A stretch of DNA of 6,314 bases. Source: Phycisphaerae bacterium (GTDB lineage Bacteria > Planctomycetota > Phycisphaerae > Phycisphaerales > SM1A02). Both the position numbers and the translations under genes were made by a program. Under the pieces are notes generated by a model. It made no database searches. It saw only the letters and a list, made by a program, of their open reading frames with translations, and was not told the DNA's origin. The stretch's first letter is position 1, and each line of letters begins with the position of its first letter. Shown here piece after piece: positions 1 through 5,508 of this stretch. The stretch is from positions 1 through 6,314 of the forward strand of contig JABJDN010000205.1 in assembly GCA_018665385.1 (NCBI GenBank). Reading direction: 5' to 3'.

Positions 1-1301
1 AAGATGTTGCAGCCGACCACTTTGGGGCTTCCATTTCTGAAAATCAAGTCGAGTATTTTTTGCGTACGCTAGTTCCTACTGGGAGTAAAAAATCTTCCAA
101 GGGGTTCTTCACGTCAATTAAACAAAAGGGGCACTGGTCGGAGTTGATGACGCAGGCGGTCACTGCCGTAGAGCACTGCAGGGAAGAGGCTAGGACATTT
201 TTTGATACCCTCGTGCAATGGAAATTAGACGAGGCCGCACCAAACGGAAGAATGAACAAACCTAATGCTATCGAGAATACATTAAGTGCCCCGTTGTTTG
301 CGTTATCCAAATTGTTGCAACTGTTAAAAGAAACTTTAGACAGCGATGCCGATGCAGTAGAAGCGAGTGGGTTTGCCCAACGCGCTGCTGATATGGCTTC
401 CTCATGCAATGCATTAATTGCGCAAGAGGTCCCTGGGTGTGTATACGCAGTAGAAGGTGTTCCGCATTACGGCCGCGGCGCTACTGCAGCACGACCTGTT
501 CTGAAATGCATGGCTGTGGATGTGTCTACTGTATTGAAAGAGCATTTGTTAGACGGACAAGCATCGACGATACTTACTTCTGCGACACTTGCGACGGCTG
601 GTGCGGATTTCTCATTGATTAAAAGTCGATTAGGTTTCGATGAACCGGTAGAGTTGCAACTCGGCAGCCCGTTCGATTATCCAAGGCAGATGCGTGCGTG
701 GGTCGATTCAACAATGCCAGAGCCTTCCCATGAAGAATACGCAACTCGTCTTGCAACCAGAATTGTTGACTTAGTTGGCAGAACTGGGGGCGGAGCTTTC
801 GTGTTGTTTACGAGTTACAAAATGTTAGAAAAAGTTGCGAGTCTATCACGATACGAAATAGAATCGAAGGGTCTTACATTTCTAGAGCATGGCTCGAAAG
901 TAACGCGAACAGCGTTGCTGGATAAATTTCGAGAAGATGAGGCTGCAGTGTTGTTTGGCACAGCGAGTTTTTGGCAAGGTGTAGATGTTCGTGGCCAGAA
1001 TCTAAGGAATGTCATCATTACGCGTTTACCATTTGATGTTCCAGATAGGCCATTGGTTGAAGCGCGGCAAGAGCAAATTAAAGAAGCTGGCGAAAACCCA
1101 TTTATGAAGGACCAATTGCCCCGAGCAGTCATTCGGTTCAGGCAAGGTATAGGAAGGCTCATTCGGTCAAGTGATGACAGGGGCGAAGTCTCTATTCTTG
1201 ATTCGCGTTCTGTACGAAAATTTTATGGTGGGGCATTTTTGTCGTCATTGCCTGAAGGTGTGGAAGTAGTTGATCTTGCTACGGAAGATTTTTTTGATTA
1301 A
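1..1301 (+). CDS. DinG/XPD-like superfamily 2 DNA helicase, C-terminal part (5' end outside window)
   Basis: The open frame runs without a stop from the left edge (first full codon at position 3), so the gene starts upstream. The TTG at 60 lies inside a conserved stretch (QVEYFLRTLVP) and is not the start. About 432 residues are visible. Helicase domain 2 hallmarks appear in order: TSATL (nt 576-590) followed by a typical DinG-style continuation; GSPFDYPRQ (nt 663-689); GGAFVLFTSYK (about nt 789-821); GTASFWQGVDV (nt 957-989); and the arginine-finger motif QGIGRLIRS (nt 1143-1169), then LDSR and FLSSLP near the end. Family members are ATP-dependent 5'-3' helicases that unwind damaged or structured DNA and R-loops in the cytoplasm. 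Walker A, the DEAH box and any iron-sulfur cysteines would lie upstream and cannot be judged. The stop (TAA at 1299-1301) is 20 bases before the phosphomutase start. The family assignment is firm; the exact subfamily (DinG versus YoaA-like) is not. Confidence 0.9.
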   Translation, partial: DVAADHFGASISENQVEYFLRTLVPTGSKKSSKGFFTSIKQKGHWSELMTQAVTAVEHCREEARTFFDTLVQWKLDEAAPNGRMNKPNAIENTLSAPLFALSKLLQLLKETLDSDADAVEASGFAQRAADMASSCNALIAQEVPGCVYAVEGVPHYGRGATAARPVLKCMAVDVSTVLKEHLLDGQASTILTSATLATAGADFSLIKSRLGFDEPVELQLGSPFDYPRQMRAWVDSTMPEPSHEEYATRLATRIVDLVGRTGGGAFVLFTSYKMLEKVASLSRYEIESKGLTFLEHGSKVTRTALLDKFREDEAAVLFGTASFWQGVDVRGQNLRNVIITRLPFDVPDRPLVEARQEQIKEAGENPFMKDQLPRAVIRFRQGIGRLIRSSDDRGEVSILDSRSVRKFYGGAFLSSLPEGVEVVDLATEDFFD

Positions 1302-1305
1302 CTGC

Positions 1306-1314
1306 TGATATACT
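1306..1314 (+). promoter_or_regulatory. Extended -10 promoter for a leaderless phosphomutase transcript
   Basis: TG at 1306-1307, one base, then TATACT at 1309-1314 matches the extended -10 pattern TGnTATAAT at all but one position. The last base of the box is followed by exactly 7 bases and then the ATG at 1322. This is where a transcript would begin if it started on the start codon. No Shine-Dalgarno sequence lies in the 20-base gap after the helicase stop, which fits leaderless translation. The same spacing is seen in front of thiS. The element is inferred from sequence only. Confidence 0.5.
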
Positions 1315-1321
1315 GTTCTAC

Positions 1322-2695
1322 ATGACAGTTTTTAAAGCATACGACATTCGTGCGGTATACCCTGAACCGCTTCAAGAAACCATCGCAAAAGAAATCGGAT
1401 ACGCAACTGGCACAATGCTTTTAGAAGAAGCTGGCGGTGCAGGAGCAATAGTAGTTGGCCACGATATGCGGCCTAGTAGCCCGTCTCTTTTTGAAGCTTT
1501 GAAAGAAGGCATTCGAGAATCTGGCGCTGATGTCATAGACGTCGGTTTGGTCGATACACCTTTTGTTGCGTTTGCTGTGAACCACGAAAATGCTATTGGT
1601 GGTATTCAAACAACGGCATCGCATAATCCTATTCAATACAACGGATTTAAAATTTGCAGAGCGAAGGCTAAGCCTGTCGGAATGGGCACTGGCTTGGAAA
1701 TTATTGAATCGAAAGTGAACGATGCCAAGCGAAGAACTCAGTCGACTACGGTTGGCTGCGAACGTTCCGTTGATCTTTGGAGTAGTTATAAAGAGCATGT
1801 TTTTCAATATCTTGACCCTAAAATTCAGTCTGGTGAAATCATCATAAAAGCTGCAATCGATGCTTCAAATGGGATGGCTGGAACAATGATTCCAAAGTTA
1901 TTCCGTGATGTTGCCGGATTAGATTTAATTGAAATTAACTTTGAAAACGACAAAGGTACATTTGTACATGAGCCAAATCCTCTAGTTGATGCCAATTTGC
2001 AACAGACAATAGATGCAGTAGTAAAACATGACTGCAATCTAGGAATTTGTTTTGATGGCGACGCTGATAGATGTATGGTTGTCGATGAGCTCGGAACAAT
2101 TGTAGGCTGCGATTTAATAACAGCTTGGCTTGCTCCGAAATTTTTAGCCCATGAAAAAGACGGAGGTTCAATTGTGTTTGATTTGCGTTCGAGCCATGCT
2201 GTTGCAAAGTCGGTGGAGTCCGCAGGTGGCAGTAGCGTCCGAAGTCGCGTAGGGCATGTATTTATGAAACAAGCAATGGCAGAGCACGATGCGCCTTTTG
2301 GTGGAGAATTGTCCGGCCACTTCTATTTTAGAGATAACTTTTACGCTGATAGCGGGGCGATGGCGTTTGCTGCAGTAGTGAGCGCGATTGCAACAAGTAG
2401 CAAGACTATGAGTGAGCAAATTGCGCCTCATCGTTCATTTTGCCAAAGCGGCGAAATCAATTTTGAGACGCCAGACAAAGATGCTGCAATGGCATCGTTA
2501 GTAGAAAATTATCCAGATGCCAAAGTAGACCGACTTGATGGTGTGACTGTCGAGTGCGATGGCTGGTGGTGCAATGTGCGTGCATCTAATACAGAGCCGC
2601 TGCTTCGCTTGAATCTAGAATCTTCTTCACCCGAACAAGTTCTCAAATATGTGGAAGAAGTATCAGCGCTCCTTGGAACCCGCGTCGATCATTAA
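1322..2695 (+). CDS. manB: Phosphomannomutase/phosphoglucomutase (alpha-D-phosphohexomutase family)
   Basis: This 457-residue protein is of normal length for the four-domain phosphohexomutase family, which interconverts hexose 6- and 1-phosphates (mannose and/or glucose) through a phosphoserine. The products feed GDP-mannose or UDP-glucose synthesis for polysaccharides and glycoconjugates; the enzyme is cytoplasmic. Visible landmarks are the N-terminal FKAYDIR; the catalytic loop TTASHNP with Ser100 as the phosphoserine; the Mg2+ loop DGDADR (245-250); the sugar-recognition loop GGELSGH (327-333); and the phosphate-binding loop ASNTEP (421-426) near the C-terminus. Two usual positions differ: YDIRG reads YDIRA, and RPSNTEP reads RASNTEP. 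The ATG at 1322 is chosen because the family N-terminus begins there and a -10 box sits 7 bases upstream. The substrate (mannose, glucose or both) cannot be settled from sequence alone, so the symbol is a family-level guess. Confidence 0.93.
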   Translation: MTVFKAYDIRAVYPEPLQETIAKEIGYATGTMLLEEAGGAGAIVVGHDMRPSSPSLFEALKEGIRESGADVIDVGLVDTPFVAFAVNHENAIGGIQTTASHNPIQYNGFKICRAKAKPVGMGTGLEIIESKVNDAKRRTQSTTVGCERSVDLWSSYKEHVFQYLDPKIQSGEIIIKAAIDASNGMAGTMIPKLFRDVAGLDLIEINFENDKGTFVHEPNPLVDANLQQTIDAVVKHDCNLGICFDGDADRCMVVDELGTIVGCDLITAWLAPKFLAHEKDGGSIVFDLRSSHAVAKSVESAGGSSVRSRVGHVFMKQAMAEHDAPFGGELSGHFYFRDNFYADSGAMAFAAVVSAIATSSKTMSEQIAPHRSFCQSGEINFETPDKDAAMASLVENYPDAKVDRLDGVTVECDGWWCNVRASNTEPLLRLNLESSSPEQVLKYVEEVSALLGTRVDH

Positions 2696-2735
2696 CCCAA
2701 ACTTCTATTTTTTTTACCCCTGTTTATCATTACCT

Positions 2736-2819
2736 CTGAGGTAACCTCAGACTATACCATCGAGGTAACCATCGAGTTAGCCACAGAGGTTACCTCAGAG
2801 GTAACCTCTGTGGTGACTT
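2736..2819. repeat. 12-bp tandem repeat, block 1 (7 units)
   Basis: Read from 2736 in 12-base steps, seven units align to a consensus close to CAGAGGTAACCA. They start at 2736, 2748, 2760, 2772, 2784, 2796 and 2808. The units at 2784 and 2796 are closest to the consensus, and the one at 2748 is the most diverged. The core GAGGTnACCTC is nearly self-complementary, so adjacent units can fold on each other. For example, CTGAGGT (2736-2742) pairs with ACCTCAG (2744-2750). The block lies between the convergent phosphomutase and thiG genes and has no credible coding role. The stretch between the phosphomutase stop and this block holds a T8 run (2708-2715) but no clear hairpin before it. Confidence 0.8.
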
Positions 2820-2823
2820 TTTT
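2776..2823 (+). terminator. Rho-independent terminator downstream of the phosphomutase
   Basis: The perfect 13-base arms CCACAGAGGTTAC (2781-2793) and GTAACCTCTGTGG (2801-2813) are separated by CTCAGAG, whose ends can add two more pairs. With one bulged G at 2780, GTTA (2776-2779) pairs with TGAC (2814-2817), one pair being G-U. This brings the stem right up to a run of six T at 2818-2823. The T run follows only in the plus direction, so the element should stop transcription from the helicase/phosphomutase side. It is built from repeat units of block 1. Confidence 0.8.
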
Positions 2824-2898
2824 GTCAGCATATGCTCTTTGGCAGTGCGATGCTTTATCTCTTCGCCCTTCACTCATTAGATAACAACTTTTTGGCCT

Positions 2899-2958
2899 CT
2901 GAGGTAACCACAGAGGTAACCACAGAGGAAGACACAGAGGTGACCTCAGAGGTAATGG
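2899..2958. repeat. 12-bp tandem repeat, block 2 (5 units)
   Basis: Five consecutive 12-base units start at 2899, 2911, 2923, 2935 and 2947. They read CTGAGGTAACCA, CAGAGGTAACCA, CAGAGGAAGACA, CAGAGGTGACCT and CAGAGGTAATGG. They share the consensus of block 1 but are out of phase with it, separated by 79 bases of unrelated sequence (2820-2898) that includes a 10-bp palindrome, AGCATATGCT (2827-2836). The block ends two bases before the thiG stop codon, so it forms the start of the thiG 3' untranslated region. Read on the minus strand it can form short stems such as CCTCTG/CAGAGG, but no T run follows, so it is not a clear terminator for thiG. Confidence 0.8.
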
Positions 2959-2960
2959 GT

Positions 2961-3806
2961 TTATTCGCCGGCGATTGTGCCGTCCCAGGGGGACGAGGCT
3001 GTTGCGTGCAACTTGCGAGGAATACGCCCAGAGTGATACCCATAGTACCCTGCGTCGCAGGCAAGTTTCATTGCCCTCGCCATTTGCACGGGGTTCTCTG
3101 CATGCGCTATACCGGTATTTAACAAGACACCATCTGCGCCAAGTTCCATTGCAATTGTTACATCGCTTGGTGTGCCTACTCCTGCATCTACTATCACTGG
3201 ATACTCTGGGTCACCGCCATGCTCAGGTAGTTTTAACAGGTCTATGCATAGTTTAATCGCACATGGATTTGCAATTCCGCGGCCTGTACCAATTGGACTT
3301 CCTGCTGGCATGACGCAAGTTGCGCCTGCATCACGAATTCGTGTTGCCATGATTGGGTCGTCACTCGAATAACACATAACTGAAAAACCATCTGCTACAA
3401 GTTCTTTGCACGCTTCAAGTGTTCCTACTGGGTCTGGTAGCAACGTAGTTTTGTCACCGAGCACTTCAAGTTTAACCCAACTACTTCCATCGTTTCCAAG
3501 TTGTTCTAAAATGTCTCGCCCTAGTCGAGCGACACGAACTGCATCTTCCGCTGAAAAACAACCGGCTGTATTTGGAAGAATAGTGTACTTATCTGTGTCG
3601 ATGAATTCAAGGATAGATCTGCCTTGCTCATCAACTAGGCGCTCCCTACGAACCGCGACAGTAACTGCTGAACACCCGCTTTCATCAAGCGCTTTTTGCA
3701 TAGTTTCGTAATCAGGATATTTCCCTGTTCCAACTACGAGCCTGCTAGATAAGCGAATATCTTTCAGTTGTAATTCTGGAATGCTTGATGCTGTAATTGT
3801 TGCCAT
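2961..3806 (-). CDS. thiG: Thiazole synthase ThiG
   Basis: ThiG condenses 1-deoxy-D-xylulose 5-phosphate, dehydroglycine and the ThiS thiocarboxylate into the thiazole phosphate of thiamine, in the cytoplasm. The 281-residue protein is slightly longer than the roughly 255-270 typical of the family. It has a TIM-barrel signature: SSRLVVGTGKY (20-30), LPNTAGC (77-83), WVKLEV (110-115) with Lys112 as the expected Schiff-base lysine, LLPDP (122-126), DDP (149-151), VMPAGSPIGTG (165-175), VDAGVGTPSD (206-215), LLNTGIA (228-234), and SGRIPRK leading into ATASSP. The frame could open at a TTG (3821) inside thiS. The ATG at 3806 is preferred because GGAGG sits five bases before it and the family N-terminus fits. 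It begins one base after the thiS stop. The usual partner making dehydroglycine (ThiO or ThiH) is not in the window. Confidence 0.96.
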   Translation of the reverse strand: MATITASSIPELQLKDIRLSSRLVVGTGKYPDYETMQKALDESGCSAVTVAVRRERLVDEQGRSILEFIDTDKYTILPNTAGCFSAEDAVRVARLGRDILEQLGNDGSSWVKLEVLGDKTTLLPDPVGTLEACKELVADGFSVMCYSSDDPIMATRIRDAGATCVMPAGSPIGTGRGIANPCAIKLCIDLLKLPEHGGDPEYPVIVDAGVGTPSDVTIAMELGADGVLLNTGIAHAENPVQMARAMKLACDAGYYGYHSGRIPRKLHATASSPWDGTIAGE

Positions 3807-3807
3807 C

Positions 3808-4005
3808 TTATCCTCCTCCAACGATCGACACTATCTCAATTTTGTCGCCCTCGTGTACATTAAATGTTTTTCTTTCGGTATGGGGCACTAACGAATTGTT
3901 CACTTCGACAGCACAAATTTGTTTTGCAAAACCAAGGTGCACGAGTAACGATGCAATTGTCATATTGCCTTCGTACTCTACCAATTCTCCGTTTACGTAT
4001 ATCAC
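3808..4005 (-). CDS. thiS: Sulfur carrier protein ThiS
   Basis: This small ubiquitin-fold protein of 65 residues is the usual length. It ends in VGGG, the flexible tail whose last glycine is adenylated by ThiF and converted to a thiocarboxylate that delivers sulfur to ThiG. The N-terminus (IYVNGE), a mid-protein LLVHLGF, and the late segment VHEGDKIEIVSIVGGG match the beta-grasp pattern of the family. The start is a GTG at 4005; there is no nearby ATG in frame. A TACACT box lies 7 bases upstream, so translation may be leaderless. The gene sits 23 bases after the antiporter stop and is separated from thiG by one base, so it is almost certainly co-translated with thiG. Confidence 0.93.
   Translation of the reverse strand: MIYVNGELVEYEGNMTIASLLVHLGFAKQICAVEVNNSLVPHTERKTFNVHEGDKIEIVSIVGGG
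3812..3819 (-). promoter_or_regulatory. Strong Shine-Dalgarno site of thiG inside the thiS tail
   Basis: The minus strand reads GGAGGAGG here, then ATAAG, then the thiG ATG at 3806, leaving five bases between GGAGG and the start. It decides the thiG start over the upstream TTG. The same bases are the Gly-Gly-Gly codons (GGA GGA GGA) that end ThiS, so one sequence serves both the essential ThiS tail and ribosome loading on thiG. It is the only strong Shine-Dalgarno site I find before a gene in this window. Confidence 0.8.
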
Positions 4006-4012
4006 GATGATT

Positions 4013-4018
4013 AGTGTA
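4013..4018 (-). promoter_or_regulatory. Possible -10 box for a leaderless thiS-thiG transcript
   Basis: On the minus strand TACACT is followed by seven bases (AATCATC) and then the GTG start of thiS. This TANNNT-plus-7 spacing equals that in front of the phosphomutase. There is no convincing -35 box, no TG extension and no Shine-Dalgarno sequence before the GTG. The gap is too short to hold a TPP riboswitch. If active, thiSG could be expressed separately from the upstream antiporter gene. Confidence 0.35.
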
Positions 4019-4028
4019 CCTCAGAGCC

Positions 4029-5483
4029 TTAGGACAGAAAAATAAATGTAATAAGGATAAAAATTGGAATAAGTACCGGAATGCTGTACTTAAACATGTA
4101 TCCAAAGAACGACGGCATCTCTACGCCCTCTTGTTCAGCAATCGCCTTTACCATGAAGTTTGGTCCATTTCCTATATACGTCATTGCACCCAAGAATACT
4201 GCGCCAAGACTTATCGCAACAAGCAAGCTAATTGGAATGCTGCCGGAATTCACTTCCATCATCTCGCCCTCTGGAAGTGACTTTGATAACTCAAAGAACA
4301 CCACGTACGTCGGAGCGTTATCGAGAAAACTTGAAAGCCCTCCCGTTGCCCAGAAGAACTGCCATGGTTTGTTCATAGCATTTGTAATCGCTTCTCCGCT
4401 GGCGTTCAAAATCATCAATGGCACTTGCATGGCAATGAATATGCCAGAAAATAAAGCGGCTACTTCAATAATCGCTGCATACGTAAAATTATTTGCTTTG
4501 CGAATTCGGTCGTTCGTGCATGCGAGTGATAACGCTACAAATGCAAGCATGACTGCCTCTCGCATATATAGAAATGGATGCCAATCCGTACCGATAAGTG
4601 GCTTGTTCGAATCGATTAAGGCAGCAGCTAGAACGATGCCGCTAATGAACAGAAAATTTATTTTGCCGCGTAATCGCAGGGGGTCCTGTCGTAACTCATC
4701 ACGCAAATGAGATGTGTATGTTTCTTTTCTCCAAAGAATGTTGTCCCAGATGAAATACACAACTAGTAAAATTCCACAAGCCGTTGCCCACATTGGCCAT
4801 AAGTTTATTGTCCATAAAAACGGAACACCGCGTAAATATCCTAGAAATAACGGAGGGTCGCCGATCGGGAGAAGTGTGCCGCCGATATTGCTCACTAAAA
4901 AGATGAAAACAACAACGGTGTGCACGATATGTTTTCGTTGCGAGTTCGTTTTTAGAATCGGTCGAATCAACAGCATGCTTGCGCCTGTTGTACCAATGAA
5001 GCTTGCTAGAAGTGCACCAATAGCTAGGAAAGTTGTGTTCACTTTTGGCGATGCTTCAATATCACCAGACAAATGAATGCCGCCGCTAATCACATATAGA
5101 CTGAAAAGTAAAACAATGAAAGGGATGAAATCTTTCATAATGGAATGGTCTAGCATTGGGCCGATTGCAGTTGCACCAGATTCCCAAGCGACATATCCAA
5201 TTGTTCCGATAGCGCATAGCATCGCCACAAAGAAACGGTGCAAGTTTTCTTCCCACCAGTGCTCGGTAGTTTTGAGCAGTGGCAGTAGTGCAATTGAACC
5301 AAGTAGGACAACGAAGGGGACGATGCCAATTCCCCACTGGGTGGGCATATGCGGTTGGGCGTGCGCGTCGTGGTGGCCTTGATGCGTAAAAAGCCAATAA
5401 CCAAGCCAGCCTCCAATGAAAAGCGAAGCGATGACACAAAAAGCAAGAATTGGCTTAGATGGTTTTGTTGATGTTTGGTGCAT
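4029..5483 (-). CDS. IT-superfamily membrane transporter, Na+/H+ antiporter-like
   Basis: This 484-residue integral membrane protein has about 12-13 hydrophobic segments, roughly at residues 11-32, 50-70, 82-103, 117-134, 150-176, 188-205, 229-249, 275-291, 305-321, 333-360, 375-400, 415-435 and 463-484. Two related re-entrant or motif regions mark the ion transporter (ArsB/NhaD/citrate-type) fold: GTTGASMLLIRP (164-175) with NIGGTLLPIGDPPLF (199-213) in the first half, and SSFLDNAPTY (384-393) with GAMTYIGNGPNFM (432-444) in the second. The GDPPLF form is typical of proteins annotated as sodium:proton antiporters. The transported ion is inferred, not shown, and a dicarboxylate or other anion substrate remains possible. 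The loop after the first segment is rich in histidine (34, 37, 38, 41, 45). The ATG at 5483 lacks a Shine-Dalgarno site. The gene lies 25 bases after coaB and 23 before thiS, in the same direction. Confidence 0.82.
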   Translation of the reverse strand: MHQTSTKPSKPILAFCVIASLFIGGWLGYWLFTHQGHHDAHAQPHMPTQWGIGIVPFVVLLGSIALLPLLKTTEHWWEENLHRFFVAMLCAIGTIGYVAWESGATAIGPMLDHSIMKDFIPFIVLLFSLYVISGGIHLSGDIEASPKVNTTFLAIGALLASFIGTTGASMLLIRPILKTNSQRKHIVHTVVVFIFLVSNIGGTLLPIGDPPLFLGYLRGVPFLWTINLWPMWATACGILLVVYFIWDNILWRKETYTSHLRDELRQDPLRLRGKINFLFISGIVLAAALIDSNKPLIGTDWHPFLYMREAVMLAFVALSLACTNDRIRKANNFTYAAIIEVAALFSGIFIAMQVPLMILNASGEAITNAMNKPWQFFWATGGLSSFLDNAPTYVVFFELSKSLPEGEMMEVNSGSIPISLLVAISLGAVFLGAMTYIGNGPNFMVKAIAEQEGVEMPSFFGYMFKYSIPVLIPIFILITFIFLS

Positions 5484-5508
5484 ATTTTACGTTGCACATT
5501 CTAACGTC

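Noticed and set aside
60..62. TTG at 60 as the helicase start
   Set aside because: The frame is open to the window edge and the upstream residues continue helicase-like sequence, so the gene is truncated by the window.
2736..2958. CRISPR-like array
   Set aside because: The units are 12 bases long with no unique spacers of regular length and no cas genes nearby.
2832..3122. A 96-codon plus-strand open frame whose repeat part translates to a Glu-Val-Thr-rich stretch
   Set aside because: It lies antisense over the end of thiG, begins just after a strong terminator, lacks a ribosome site and owes its openness to the 12-bp repeat.
3807..3821. TTG at 3821 as the thiG start
   Set aside because: It would lie inside the thiS tail without a ribosome site, while the ATG at 3806 has GGAGG at ideal spacing and fits the family N-terminus.
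4006..4028. TPP riboswitch before thiS, suggested by CTGAGG on the minus strand
   Set aside because: Only 23 bases separate the genes, far too few for the aptamer, and the other conserved TPP segments are absent.
4081..5382. Long plus-strand open frames opposite the antiporter (209, 120 and 101 codons)
   Set aside because: They are antisense shadows of a clearly conserved membrane protein and contain no recognisable domain.
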